Shown here piece by piece: positions 8,540-17,770 of a stretch of DNA of 64,000 nt (position 1 is the stretch's first letter; every line of letters begins with the position of its first letter). The position numbers and the translations under genes were made by a program. Source of the stretch: Virgifigura deserti (lineage in GTDB: Bacteria; Pseudomonadota; Alphaproteobacteria; Dongiales; Dongiaceae); contig QOZR01000004.1 of NCBI GenBank assembly GCA_003576685.1, forward strand, positions 62,001 to 126,000, given 5' to 3'. Under the pieces are notes generated by a model that was not told the origin of the DNA, did not search any database, and saw only the letters and a list, made by a program, of their open reading frames with translations.

Positions 8540-10291
8540 ATGAGCCTCAACATCGCCCTTCTCAACGCGCTGACCGGCCTGCAGACGACGCAGGCCGGAA
8601 TCCAGGTGACGTCGAACAACATCACCAATGCGAACACGCCTGGTTACACCCGGAAGATCGTCAGCCAGGAGGCCATGGTCATCGGTAATGTCGGCGCCGG
8701 CGTCCGATTGACCGACATCGAGCGCATCGTCGACGACCATCTGCTGCGCGAGGTGCGCAGCACGGCCGGGACGCTGGGCGGCCTGCAAGTGCAGGACTCC
8801 TACTTCGCGCGAATGCAGGACATGTTCGGCACTCCGGAGTCGAACAGCTCCATCAGCGCCTCCATCAGCCGGTTCTCCACGGCGCTTCAGGCGCTCGCCG
8901 CCAATCCCGAAAGCATGTCGCAGCGCCTTGGCGTGGTCGATGCCGGCAAGGCCGTCGCACGGCAGCTCAACACCATGTCGAGCGACATCCAGACGCTCCG
9001 CCTCGAAGCGGACAACGAGATCGCGAACGCCGTCGCGACGGTGAACGAGCAGCTCGAGATCATCGACGAGCTCAATGAGAAGATCACCCGCAGCACGATC
9101 CTGAACGAGCCGACGGCCGAGCTCGAGGACAAGCGCGACATCGCGCTGGACAAGATCTCGGAACAGATCGACATCAGCTACTTCACCCGCGACAACGGCG
9201 AGATGGTGATCTTCACCCGCAACGGCCGCGCCCTGCTCGACCGCGACGTGCAGCCGTTGAGCCATACCCCAGCATCGTCGATGACGGCCGGCTTCACCTA
9301 CCCCGGGCCGATCACCGGGATCGATCTCGGCGGCGCCGACATCACCAACGAAATCCGATCCGGACGCATCGCCGCACTGATCGACATGCGGGATTCGACG
9401 CTGCCGGACATGACCGCCCAGATCAACAATCTCTCGGTGATGCTGCGCGACGAAGTCAATCGGATTCACAACGAGGGCACCGGCCTGCCCGCGGCGACCA
9501 CGCTGACCAGCAGCCGGGCCCAGGCGGGAACCGCCGCATCCTTCACCGGACCGGTACAGATCGCATTGGTCAACCCTGACGGGACGCAGGCCTTCACCGC
9601 TACCATGCCCGCACCGGGCACACTCGACGCCGCGGGGTTCGCCGCCGCGATCAACGCGGCGCTCGGCGGATCCGGCGGCTCGGCGACCGAGGCCGGCGGC
9701 ATCGTCACGGTCGACGGCGCCGGCTTCGGCGTAGTGATAAGCGGCGGCACCGTCGATCCCGGCGGCGGCGCGCCGACGACGAACCTTTCGGACTTTCTGC
9801 ATCTCAACGACTTCTTCGTCGGCGACGACCCGGCCGGGATCGATCTCGCCAGCGTCCTTTCGGTGCGCAGCGACATCGTCGCCAATCCGCACCTCGTCTC
9901 CCGCGGGGCGTTGCAGCAGGACACAGTGACCCTCGAATATTACGTCTCCGCCGGCGATAACACCGTCGCCCAGCGGCTTGCCGACAAGTTCTCAGAACAG
10001 CTGACGTTCGCGGCGGCGGGCGGGCTTTCGCAGACCGGCACGACGCTCGGCGGGTATGCGACATCGATTCTGTCGACCAATTCCACGAACTACGCGAACG
10101 TCACCGATCAGCTGAGCTTCCAGCAGTCGCTGCACACCGAGCTCAACTTCAAGGCGGATTCGCTGAGCGGCGTCAACATGGACGAGGAACTCTCGAACCT
10201 CATCGTGCTGCAGAACGCCTATGCGGCGTCCGCGCGGATGATCAGCACCGCCGCTGAGATGTTCGACGTTCTGACCAACATGGGCCGATAG
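8540..10291 (+). CDS. flgK: Flagellar hook-associated protein 1, FlgK
   Basis: 583 residues. FlgK is the first hook-filament junction protein. The N-terminus has the axial signature (TSNNITNANTPGYTRK, about residues 27-42). A HAP1 helical segment with the conserved DKRDIALDKISEQIDI follows at about 195-215. The C-terminus has LSNLIVLQNAYAASARMISTAAEMFDVLTNM. The middle part (about 310-430) is a low-similarity, Gly/Ala/Thr-rich exposed domain. flgL follows after 9 nt. Confidence 0.96.
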   Translation: MSLNIALLNALTGLQTTQAGIQVTSNNITNANTPGYTRKIVSQEAMVIGNVGAGVRLTDIERIVDDHLLREVRSTAGTLGGLQVQDSYFARMQDMFGTPESNSSISASISRFSTALQALAANPESMSQRLGVVDAGKAVARQLNTMSSDIQTLRLEADNEIANAVATVNEQLEIIDELNEKITRSTILNEPTAELEDKRDIALDKISEQIDISYFTRDNGEMVIFTRNGRALLDRDVQPLSHTPASSMTAGFTYPGPITGIDLGGADITNEIRSGRIAALIDMRDSTLPDMTAQINNLSVMLRDEVNRIHNEGTGLPAATTLTSSRAQAGTAASFTGPVQIALVNPDGTQAFTATMPAPGTLDAAGFAAAINAALGGSGGSATEAGGIVTVDGAGFGVVISGGTVDPGGGAPTTNLSDFLHLNDFFVGDDPAGIDLASVLSVRSDIVANPHLVSRGALQQDTVTLEYYVSAGDNTVAQRLADKFSEQLTFAAAGGLSQTGTTLGGYATSILSTNSTNYANVTDQLSFQQSLHTELNFKADSLSGVNMDEELSNLIVLQNAYAASARMISTAAEMFDVLTNMGR

Positions 10292-10300
10292 GAGCCACTG

Positions 10301-11266
10301 ATGACCCGGATCGCCTCCTTCGCACATTATCAATTGACGCTCGGGCAGACCCTGAACACCCAGCGCCAGGTGCTCGATCTGTCGATCCAGATCTCGAGCG
10401 GCCAGAAATCGCGCGACTATCACGGCATCGCCGCGGACGCGCAGCGCCTCGTCAACCTCGAAACCGCGCATGCCCGCGCGGCGCAGTTCACCGCCAACAA
10501 CAACCAGATCGACCGGCGGCTGGAGACGATGGAGACCAACCTTGCGCAGATCTTCGACGCCACGTCGCAGTTTCGCACCCTGCTCGTGAACGCGCTCAAC
10601 AGCAACAACAACGAGGACATGGCGATCGCCAACCAAGCCGCGAACTTCAAGCAGGAGATCGCCGGCCTGCTGAACGTCGAGCAGGACGGGCGGTATCTGT
10701 TCGCCGGGTCGCGAACCGACACCCAACCGGTCGAGCTCACGGGCTGGACACCCCCGGTCCTGCCCCTGACCCCGCCGCTCACTCAATATGCCGAGGAGTA
10801 CTACAAGGGCGACCAGGTGAAGCTGAGCACGGAAGCCGATGAGGCCTTGACGGTTACCTATGGCATCACCGCCGACGAGGACGCCTTCGAATATATCCTG
10901 CGCGCGATGCATTACGTGGAGCTGTCGGGCACGCCGGCCGACCAAGAAACCCTTGAAACGGCGCTGGCGCTGGTCAACACCGCGCTGGGTACCGAGCAGC
11001 CGAACACCGCGCTCGGCGCCGACCCGATCACGCATGACCTCGCCGACCTTCGCACCCTGATCGGCTCCTCGCGCCGGTCGATCGAGTCGGCGAACAAGCG
11101 TCTCGAGGAGTTCACCCTCTTCACCGAGCAGACCATCGGCGACCTCGAGCTTGTCGACCCGGCTGAGGCGCTCACGCGGCTCAGCGCCAGCGAAACACAG
11201 CTGGAGGCGTCGTACATGACGCTGTCGCGGCTCAGTCAGCTCTCGCTCGCGCAGTTCCTCAGGTAA
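10301..11266 (+). CDS. flgL: Flagellar hook-associated protein 3, FlgL
   Basis: 321 residues. FlgL is the second hook-filament junction protein and is related to flagellin. It has the flagellin-type N-terminal coiled-coil (QRQVLDLSIQISSGQKSRDYHGIAAD is characteristic) and the C-terminal partner helix (ALTRLSASETQLEASYMTLSRLSQLSLAQFLR). A GGAGCC precedes the ATG. It forms a pair with flgK. Confidence 0.93.
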   Translation: MTRIASFAHYQLTLGQTLNTQRQVLDLSIQISSGQKSRDYHGIAADAQRLVNLETAHARAAQFTANNNQIDRRLETMETNLAQIFDATSQFRTLLVNALNSNNNEDMAIANQAANFKQEIAGLLNVEQDGRYLFAGSRTDTQPVELTGWTPPVLPLTPPLTQYAEEYYKGDQVKLSTEADEALTVTYGITADEDAFEYILRAMHYVELSGTPADQETLETALALVNTALGTEQPNTALGADPITHDLADLRTLIGSSRRSIESANKRLEEFTLFTEQTIGDLELVDPAEALTRLSASETQLEASYMTLSRLSQLSLAQFLR

Positions 11267-11316
11267 CCGCCGTCCAGCCCCTCTCCCACTGGTCGGAACA
11301 ACCAGGAGATCTCTTC

Positions 11317-11814
11317 ATGAATGCTTCTGAAGCAATGATGCCCAATCCCGCGCCACGCCACGGCGTGGCCCCGCCGCAGGCCTCCGAAGAGGTCACGGTG
11401 GAAACCCGCTTCGGCCCCATTACCTGCAGCCCCCAGGCGCTGATCGAGATGCCGCAGGGTCCGCTCGGCTTCGCCGAGCATCGCAGTTTCGCGCTCCTCG
11501 ACCTGCCGAACCCGCGCCTGGCGCAGTTCCGGCTGCTGCAGAGCATGGCGGACCCGGCGGTTTCCTTCGTGGTCGTGCCGACAGGCCGCGACAGCAGCCT
11601 GATCGAGCAGCCGGATATCGATGAGGCCTGCGGCGCGGCCGGTATTCCGCCGGCCGACCTTCTCGTCCTGCTGATCGTCACCGTCCGTCAGACGCCGGAC
11701 GGCAGCGCCATGACCGTGAACCTCCGCGCGCCGGTCATGCTCGACGTGCGGCGGCGGATGGCACGCCAGATCGTCCTGCCCAACCCCGCCTATTCGGTCC
11801 GGCATCCGCTCTGA
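11317..11814 (+). CDS. fliW: Flagellar assembly factor FliW
   Basis: 165 residues. FliW binds flagellin and, when released, antagonises the translational repressor CsrA. Conserved parts are TRFGPITCSPQALIEMPQGPLGF, ending with the typical VNLRAPVMLDVRRRMARQIVLPNPAYSVRHPL. The first 25 residues are a non-conserved extension. No csrA is adjacent, unlike many fliW loci. Next to flgL and upstream of the glycan operon. Confidence 0.95.
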   Translation: MNASEAMMPNPAPRHGVAPPQASEEVTVETRFGPITCSPQALIEMPQGPLGFAEHRSFALLDLPNPRLAQFRLLQSMADPAVSFVVVPTGRDSSLIEQPDIDEACGAAGIPPADLLVLLIVTVRQTPDGSAMTVNLRAPVMLDVRRRMARQIVLPNPAYSVRHPL

Positions 11815-11848
11815 CCGGAGGCGGCATCACGCATCATGGTTAGCGAGC

Positions 11849-11863
11849 TTAAACCGTTGTTAA
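11849..11863 (+). promoter_or_regulatory. CtrA-type box upstream of the deoxysugar operon
   Basis: Exact TTAA-N7-TTAA (TTAA ACCGTTG TTAA), ending 15 bp before the ATG of the cytidylyltransferase gene. This is the same consensus as the box upstream of fliX. The position so close to the start codon could mean repression or a promoter with a very short leader. The match is direct; binding by CtrA is inferred. Confidence 0.5.
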
Positions 11864-11878
11864 GCGGCGGAGGGGATC

Positions 11879-12775
11879 ATGTCGGCCATGCGACCGAGCG
11901 ATGAGACCACCACGACGGCTGCGGACGGCCTTCCCGACCGCCGCGAGCCGGGAGACCGGCAGATCGTTCGGCTGCACGAGATGACGGCGGTCATCCTGTG
12001 CGGCGGCATGGGCACGCGGCTGCGCGAGGAGACCGAGTTCAAGCCGAAGCCGATGGTCGAGATCGGCGGCCGCCCGATCCTGTGGCACATCATGAAGCAT
12101 TACAGCCATTTCGGCGTGCGCAACTTCGTGCTGTGCCTCGGCTATCGGGGCGACGCGATCCGCGACTACTTCCTCAACTATCAGATCCGGAGCAGCGACT
12201 TCGCCGTCGATCTGCGAACCGGCGGCATCGAGACCCTGTCCAACGGCGCCGCCGAGGACTGGCGGGTGGTGCTGGCCGAGACGGGGGCCGACACGCTGAC
12301 CGGGTCGCGCCTGCGCCAGGTGCTGCCCTATCTCCGCACGAGCAGCTTCTTCGCCACCTATGGCGACGGCCTGTCGGATGTCGATCTCGACGCCCTGCTG
12401 ACGCATCACCGGCGGTCCGGCCGGGCGGCGACCGTGACCGCGGTCCACCCCTCCTCCCGCTATGGCGAGCTCTCGATCCGGGGCGGCCTCGTGAAGTCGT
12501 TCAACGAGAAGCCCCAGGTCACCGAAGGCTGGATCAATGGCGGCTTCATGGTCTTCGAACGCCGCGCCTTCGACGGCCTCTCGGCCGCGGACAACATCTC
12601 CCTCGAGGTCGGCGTGCTGGAGGATCTGGCGCGGCGCGACGAGCTCGCGGTCTATCAGCATGACGGCTTCTGGCAGTCGATGGACACCTATCGCGAGATG
12701 TGCCTGCTGAACGAACTCTGGACCAGCGGCCAAGCACCATGGCGGATTTGGGAACGGCACCGGCTGTCGGCATAG
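11879..12775 (+). CDS. rfbF: Glucose-1-phosphate cytidylyltransferase
   Basis: 298 residues. It makes CDP-glucose from CTP and glucose-1-phosphate, the first step of CDP-deoxyhexose synthesis. The nucleotidyltransferase core begins at residue 35 with MTAVILCGGMGTRLREETEFKPKP, a motif specific to this family, followed by GGRPILWHIMKHY and YGDGLSDVDL. The ATG at 11879 has GGAGGGG 4-10 nt upstream, so a 34-residue N-terminal extension seems real; otherwise initiation at residue 35 would give the usual length. It heads a run of seven overlapping genes. Confidence 0.95.
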   Translation: MSAMRPSDETTTTAADGLPDRREPGDRQIVRLHEMTAVILCGGMGTRLREETEFKPKPMVEIGGRPILWHIMKHYSHFGVRNFVLCLGYRGDAIRDYFLNYQIRSSDFAVDLRTGGIETLSNGAAEDWRVVLAETGADTLTGSRLRQVLPYLRTSSFFATYGDGLSDVDLDALLTHHRRSGRAATVTAVHPSSRYGELSIRGGLVKSFNEKPQVTEGWINGGFMVFERRAFDGLSAADNISLEVGVLEDLARRDELAVYQHDGFWQSMDTYREMCLLNELWTSGQAPWRIWERHRLSA

Positions 12776-13842
12776 ACCGGGCATTCGGGGACCGGACGTT
12801 CTGGCGCGGTCGCCGTGTCTTCGTCACCGGTCACACCGGGTTCAAGGGCGGCTGGCTCAGCCTTTGGCTCGCGCGGCTGGGCGCGCAGGTCTCTGGCTAT
12901 GCGTTGGAGCCGCCGTCCGCCGGCGTCTTTCAGGCGGTCGGGCTCGACCGGGAGATCGGCTCCACCATCGCCGACATCCGCGACGCCGCACGCCTGGCGG
13001 ACGCGATGGCGGCGGCGCGCCCGGAGGTGGTGTTCCATCTCGCCGCCCAACCCCTGGTCCTGCAGGCCCATGCGGAACCCGTCGAAACCTTTTCGACCAA
13101 CGTCATGGGAACAGTTCATCTCCTCGAGGCGGTCCGGCGGCTCGACGGCGTGCGCAGCGTCGTCGTCGTCACCTCGGATAAGGTCTATGACAATCGCGAA
13201 TGGGTCTGGGGCTACCGCGAGCAGGATTGCCTCGGCGGCCATGAGCCCTACGGCGCCAGCAAGGCCTGCGCCGAGCTGGTGACCAATGCCTATCGCTGCG
13301 CCTTCTTCGAGGCCGGCCGCGCGACCGGCATCGCGACGGCGCGGGCCGGAAACGTGATCGGCGGCGGCGATTGGGCGGAAGATCGGCTCGTGCCGGACGC
13401 GGTGCGGGCCTTCGACTCCGGCCAGCCGCTCCGGCTGCGCAACCCGCGCGCCACACGGCCCTGGCAGCATGTGCTGGAGCCGGTCGCCGGCTATCTGACG
13501 CTGGCCGAACGGTTGGCGGCGGCGCCCGACGCGATGTCCGGCGCCTGGAACTTCGGGCCAGCCTCGGCCGACACGCGGTCTGTCGAATGGGTTGCAGACG
13601 AGCTGGTCCGGCTTTGGGGCGACGGCGCGCGCTGGCATCTCGACAACCGCGCGACGCCGCGCGAGGCGCGGCTGCTCGCCGTCGACTCGACGAAGGCCGT
13701 CAGCCTGCTCGGCTGGCAACCCGTCTGGACCGTCGAGCGGGCGCTCGACCGTTCGATTTCCTGGTATCGGACACAGCGCCGCAACGGCGATGTCCGCGCC
13801 CTCACCTTTCAGCAGATTGAAGAGTTCTCAGATGCAGCCTAG
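12739..13842 (+). CDS. rfbG: CDP-glucose 4,6-dehydratase
   Basis: 367 residues from the ATG at 12739 (a GTG at 12700 is the alternative). The enzyme converts CDP-glucose to CDP-4-keto-6-deoxyglucose using bound NAD. It is an extended short-chain dehydrogenase with the diagnostic VFVTGHTGFKGGWLSLWL at about residues 27-44 and the active-site YGASK. WNFGP and the C-terminal LLGWQPVWTVERALDRSISWYR are also family-typical. The start overlaps rfbF by 37 nt, so translation is probably coupled. No rfbH (3-dehydrase) is present, so the pathway should not go on to 3,6-dideoxysugars. Confidence 0.95.
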   Translation: MADLGTAPAVGIDRAFGDRTFWRGRRVFVTGHTGFKGGWLSLWLARLGAQVSGYALEPPSAGVFQAVGLDREIGSTIADIRDAARLADAMAAARPEVVFHLAAQPLVLQAHAEPVETFSTNVMGTVHLLEAVRRLDGVRSVVVVTSDKVYDNREWVWGYREQDCLGGHEPYGASKACAELVTNAYRCAFFEAGRATGIATARAGNVIGGGDWAEDRLVPDAVRAFDSGQPLRLRNPRATRPWQHVLEPVAGYLTLAERLAAAPDAMSGAWNFGPASADTRSVEWVADELVRLWGDGARWHLDNRATPREARLLAVDSTKAVSLLGWQPVWTVERALDRSISWYRTQRRNGDVRALTFQQIEEFSDAA

Positions 13843-15130
13843 CTCGTCTACCGCCGCAGCGCCGGATATTGTAACCGCCAGCGCCGCGTCCCCCAGCCCC
13901 GAAAGGCCGGCCTGCCGGTTCTGCCGGGCGCCGCTGGTGGAGAGCTTCGCCGACCTCGGCATGATGCCGTTGGCCAACGCCTATCGGCGCCCGGCCGATC
14001 TGCGCCGGATGGAGCCGTTCTATCCGTTGCACGCCTATGTCTGCAGCCAATGCTTCCTGGTCCAGCTCGAGGCGCTCTGCACGCCCGAGGAGATCTTCGA
14101 GGACTATGCCTATTTCTCCTCCTTCTCCGAAAGCTGGCTGCGTCACGCCGGGCGCTTCGCGGCACAGGCAATCGAGCAGTTCGACCTCGACGGCCAGAGC
14201 CAGGTCGTCGAGATCGCCAGCAACGACGGCTATCTGCTGCAGTACTTCCAGCAGCGCGGGATCCCGGTTCTCGGAATCGAGCCGGCCGCCAACGTGGCCG
14301 CGGTCGCCTCGGCCAAGGGCATTCAGACGCTGACGCGGTTCTTCGGCGTCGAAACGGCACGGACCCTCGCGGCGAACGGGCAGCAGGCGGACCTGCTGGT
14401 CGCCAACAACGTCCTGGCGCATGTCCCCGACATAAACGATTTCGTCGCCGGCCTGGCGATCACGCTGCGCCCGTCGGGCGTGCTAAGCGTCGAGTTCCCG
14501 CATCTTCTGAACCTGATCCAACAGGGTCAGTTCGACACGATCTATCACGAGCATTTCTCCTATCTCTCGTTTGTCGCGGTCGAGCGGATCTTCGCCGCGC
14601 ATGGGCTGGCGCTGTTCGATGTCGAGGAGCTTCCGACCCATGGCGGCTCGCTGCGCATCTTCGCGCGGCACCGCGACTCTTCGGGGGCGATCAGCCGCCG
14701 TGTCGGCGAGATGCGCGCGCGCGAGCGCGGCGCCGGGCTCGACCAGATCGCGACCTACGGCGCCTTCGCCGAGCGGATCAAGACAATCAAGCGCGGGCTG
14801 CTCGGCTTCCTGGTCGAAGCGAAGTTCTCCGGCAAGCGCGTCGTCGGCTATGGCGCGGCGGCAAAGGGCAATACGCTGCTGAACTATTGCGGCGTGCGCA
14901 CCGACTTTCTCGACTATGTGGTCGATATCAGCCCCCACAAGCAGGGACTTCACCTGCCCGGTACGCAGATTCCGATCCACCATCCGGACCGGGTCGGCGA
15001 AACGCGGCCGGACTATCTCCTGGTCCTGCCCTGGAACCTGAAGGACGAGATCATGGAGCAGATGAGCTTCATTCGCGACTGGGGCGGACGCTTCGTCTTT
15101 CCCATCCCGGCACTGCGGGTGATGGCATGA
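13832..15130 (+). CDS. NDP-hexose C-methyltransferase (zinc-binding, SAM-dependent)
   Basis: 432 residues from the ATG at 13832, which overlaps rfbG by 11 nt. It has the three-part build of sugar C-methyltransferases such as TcaB9: an N-terminal zinc site (CRFC and CSQC), a central SAM-binding domain with VEIASNDGYLLQYF, and a C-terminal domain with VVGYGAAAKGNTLLNYCG and the final VLPWNLKDEI. In this operon the substrate is likely the CDP-4-keto-6-deoxyhexose made by RfbG, methylated at C3, giving a branched sugar. The carbon position is inferred from homologues. Confidence 0.9.
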   Translation: MQPSSSTAAAPDIVTASAASPSPERPACRFCRAPLVESFADLGMMPLANAYRRPADLRRMEPFYPLHAYVCSQCFLVQLEALCTPEEIFEDYAYFSSFSESWLRHAGRFAAQAIEQFDLDGQSQVVEIASNDGYLLQYFQQRGIPVLGIEPAANVAAVASAKGIQTLTRFFGVETARTLAANGQQADLLVANNVLAHVPDINDFVAGLAITLRPSGVLSVEFPHLLNLIQQGQFDTIYHEHFSYLSFVAVERIFAAHGLALFDVEELPTHGGSLRIFARHRDSSGAISRRVGEMRARERGAGLDQIATYGAFAERIKTIKRGLLGFLVEAKFSGKRVVGYGAAAKGNTLLNYCGVRTDFLDYVVDISPHKQGLHLPGTQIPIHHPDRVGETRPDYLLVLPWNLKDEIMEQMSFIRDWGGRFVFPIPALRVMA

Positions 15131-15669
15131 TTTTCCGGGAGACGGGACTGCGCGGCGCCTTTCTCGTGGTGCCGGAGCGGCTGGAGGACGAGCGGGGCTA
15201 TTTCGCGCGCACCTGGTGCGCGCGGGAGTTCGCGGAACTCGGCCTCGACACTAATCTGAGCCAGTGCAACACCTCGTTCAATCCGCACCGCGACACGCTG
15301 CGGGGGCTTCACTACCAGACCGGCGACGGCGCCGAGGCGAAGCTGATCCGTTGCGTCCGAGGCCGCATCTTCGACGTGATCGTCGATCTGCGCCCCGCCT
15401 CCCCGACCTACCGGAGCTGGTTCGCGACCGAGCTGAACGCCGAGAACGGCGTGATGCTGTACGCGCCGGGCGGCTTCGCCCACGGCTTCCAGACGCTGGA
15501 GGACGAGTCAGAGGTCTTCTATCAGATCTCGGCGCCCTATCGCCCCGAGCTCGCTCGCGGCATCCGCTGGGACGACCCGGAACTCGCCATCGCCTGGCCG
15601 CAGGCCGACAGGCGAATTATCTCGGAGCGCGACCAGGCTCTGCCGCTGCTCGAGGCGGAGCTGTGCTGA
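15127..15669 (+). CDS. rfbC: dTDP-4-dehydrorhamnose 3,5-epimerase-like protein
   Basis: 180 residues, with an ATGA overlap with the preceding gene. Cupin-fold RmlC family: DERGYFARTWCAREF, the active-site RGLHYQ (His at about 62) and APGGFAHGFQTLEDESEVFYQ are all present. Here it probably epimerises a C-methylated CDP-4-keto sugar rather than the dTDP-rhamnose precursor, since the other dTDP-rhamnose genes are absent from the operon. The symbol reflects family, not proven substrate. Confidence 0.88.
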   Translation: MIFRETGLRGAFLVVPERLEDERGYFARTWCAREFAELGLDTNLSQCNTSFNPHRDTLRGLHYQTGDGAEAKLIRCVRGRIFDVIVDLRPASPTYRSWFATELNAENGVMLYAPGGFAHGFQTLEDESEVFYQISAPYRPELARGIRWDDPELAIAWPQADRRIISERDQALPLLEAELC

Positions 15670-16151
15670 TCGTCGCGGACAGCGCGCGGATATCGCATCT
15701 GGCCGATATCGAAGACTCTGTCCGCGGCAGCAGGATCGTCCTGGAGGACGGCGTCGTCATCGACTCCTTCGTCAAGGTCAAGCCGGCCGGCGGCAGCGGC
15801 GATCTCCGCATCGGCCGTAACAGCGTGATCAATTCCGGCACGGTCATCTATCTCGGCAATGGCGTGACCATCGGCTGCGGTGTCGCCATCGCCGCCAATT
15901 GCACGCTGGCGCCGGTGAATCACGCCTATCGCGACCGCAGCCGGCCGATCCGCGAGCAGGGCTTCCTGCCGAGCCGCGGCGGCATCCTCATCGAGGACGA
16001 CGTCTGGATCGGCGCCAATGCCGTACTGCTCGACGGGGCCTGCCTGCGGCACGGCTGCGTCGTCGGCGCCGGCGCGCTGGTCCGGGGCGAGCTCCCCCCC
16101 TACTCCATCAATGTCGGCAGCCCGGCACGCACGATTGGATATCGAACATGA
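15663..16151 (+). CDS. Hexapeptide-repeat acyltransferase
   Basis: 162 residues from a GTG at 15663 that overlaps the epimerase gene by 7 nt; no ATG is available upstream in frame. Left-handed beta-helix repeats run through most of the protein, with INSGTVIYLGNGVTIGCGVAIAANC and NHAYRD, and the end has SINVGSPARTIGY, typical of sugar O- or N-acetyltransferases. It probably acylates the branched sugar or its carrier-bound form. Acyl donor and target cannot be read from the sequence. Confidence 0.85.
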   Translation: MLIVADSARISHLADIEDSVRGSRIVLEDGVVIDSFVKVKPAGGSGDLRIGRNSVINSGTVIYLGNGVTIGCGVAIAANCTLAPVNHAYRDRSRPIREQGFLPSRGGILIEDDVWIGANAVLLDGACLRHGCVVGAGALVRGELPPYSINVGSPARTIGYRT

Positions 16152-16969
16152 GCTTCACTGTCTTCGGCGCCGGCGGCTTCATCGGATCGCATCTGGTCCG
16201 CCATCTCCAGGAAAACGGCGCCGAGTGCTTCGCGCCCGAGCGCGGCGACCGATCGATCTTCACGCAGCCGCTCGGCCATGTGATCTACTGCATCGGCCTG
16301 ACCGCAGATTTTCGCAAGCGCCCCTTCGACACGATCGAGGCGCATGTCTGCCTACTGAAGGAGGTCCTTCGCCGGGCACGGTTCGACTCGTTCCTCTATC
16401 TCTCCTCCACGCGCGTCTATCGCGGCTTGCCGTCGGGGGATGAAGAGGCTTCGATCGCGGTCAATCCGCAGGATCCGGACGACCTCTATAATCTGTCGAA
16501 GCTCGCGGGCGAGGCGCTGTGCTTCGCCGCAGGCCGGGCCGGCACCCGCGTCGTCCGCATGTCGAACGTCTATGGCTCGGGCATGCCCGAGGACAACTTC
16601 CTCGCCGCTGTCATGCGCGAGGCGGTCGGCCGCGGCGCCGTCCGGCTCCGCACCGGGCGCGATGCAGCGAAGGATTATGTCGATATCGCCGACGTCGTGC
16701 CTGTGCTGACACGCATCGCCGAGGCCGGGCAGGAGCGCCTCTACAATCTCGCCAGCGGCGCCAATATCAGCAACGGCACGCTCATCGACCGGCTGCAGCA
16801 GCTCACAAGCTGCCAGCTGTCGGTGGCGCCCGACGCACCGGCCCCGGTCTTCCCGCCGATCCGCATCGACCGGGTTCGCCGCGAGTTCGATTTCGCCCCG
16901 GGCAGCCTGATGGAGGCACTCGACCGGCTGGTGCAGAACGTCAAAGAGGAGCTGATCGCCTGTGATTAA
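16148..16969 (+). CDS. NAD-dependent epimerase/dehydratase family protein (4-ketoreductase candidate)
   Basis: 273 residues, with an ATGA overlap upstream. Short-chain dehydrogenase fold: N-terminal nucleotide site FGAGGFIGSHLVRHL (about residues 5-19), SSTRVY, and the catalytic YNLSK. A reductase that reduces the 4-keto group is the step still missing from the pathway encoded upstream, so this is the natural candidate; that role is inferred. The stop overlaps the next start by 8 nt. Confidence 0.85.
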   Translation: MSFTVFGAGGFIGSHLVRHLQENGAECFAPERGDRSIFTQPLGHVIYCIGLTADFRKRPFDTIEAHVCLLKEVLRRARFDSFLYLSSTRVYRGLPSGDEEASIAVNPQDPDDLYNLSKLAGEALCFAAGRAGTRVVRMSNVYGSGMPEDNFLAAVMREAVGRGAVRLRTGRDAAKDYVDIADVVPVLTRIAEAGQERLYNLASGANISNGTLIDRLQQLTSCQLSVAPDAPAPVFPPIRIDRVRREFDFAPGSLMEALDRLVQNVKEELIACD

Positions 16970-17726
16970 GATCGATCTCGAGGCCGGCACAGTCGCCGTG
17001 GCGGATGGCGACGGCGAGACCGTCGTGCCGCTTGCATCCCGCGAGGCCTTCTCGATCGTCTCGGAAGCCTGGCTGCGCTGCGGCTGGGACAACAAATATG
17101 TCTACGGCTTCTCCTGGATGGGTCGGCCGATCATCCAGCTTCCGGAGGACATGATCCGGCTGCAGGAGGTGCTGTATCGGCTGAAACCGGACGTCATCAT
17201 CGAAACGGGCGTCGCCCATGGCGGGTCGCTGATCTTCTATGCCGGCCTGTGCAAGGCGATGGAGCATGGTCGCATCATCGGCATCGACATCGAGATCCGG
17301 CCGCACAACCGACAGGCGATCGAGAGCCACGAGCTGGCCGACTTCATTACGCTGATCGAGGGGAGTTCGACCGCGCCGGAAACCGTGCGCCAGGTGAAAT
17401 CCCTCGTCGCGCCGGGCGAGACCGCGATCGTCATTCTGGATTCCAACCATAGCAAGCAGCATGTGCTGGACGAGCTGGAGGCCTATAGCGGCCTGGTTTC
17501 GGTTGGCTCCTACATCGTCGCCTGCGACGGCATCATGCAGCTCGTCGCCGGCGGGCCGCGGACGGAGCCGGACTGGAGTTGGAACAACCCGACCCAGGCG
17601 GCGGCCGACTTCGCCGCCCGCCGCGACGACTTCGTCATCGAGCCGCCGGCCTTCCCGTTCAACGAGGGAAACGTCACCGAGATGGTGACCTACTGGCCGG
17701 GCGCCTGGCTGAAGCGAGTCCGGTAG
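16962..17726 (+). CDS. CmcI-type (cephalosporin hydroxylase family) methyltransferase
   Basis: 254 residues from a GTG at 16962. The family name is historical; members are SAM-dependent O-methyltransferase-fold enzymes often found in surface polysaccharide and flagellin-modification loci. Visible motifs: DVIIETGVAHGGSLIFYAGL (SAM site, about residues 78-97), IIGIDIEIRPHNR, and the metal-site-like VILDSNHSKQHVLDEL. It ends the deoxysugar operon and probably O-methylates the sugar. The next gene is convergent. Confidence 0.87.
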   Translation: MIKIDLEAGTVAVADGDGETVVPLASREAFSIVSEAWLRCGWDNKYVYGFSWMGRPIIQLPEDMIRLQEVLYRLKPDVIIETGVAHGGSLIFYAGLCKAMEHGRIIGIDIEIRPHNRQAIESHELADFITLIEGSSTAPETVRQVKSLVAPGETAIVILDSNHSKQHVLDELEAYSGLVSVGSYIVACDGIMQLVAGGPRTEPDWSWNNPTQAAADFAARRDDFVIEPPAFPFNEGNVTEMVTYWPGAWLKRVR

Positions 17727-17770
17727 CCACCCAGGTCGAGGGGGGTGCGCCGGCTCCATGGATTGCCGGG

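Noticed and set aside
15127..15669. Calling a dTDP-rhamnose pathway from the RmlC-like gene
   Set aside because: RmlA, RmlB and RmlD homologues are not in the operon; neighbours are CDP-sugar enzymes.
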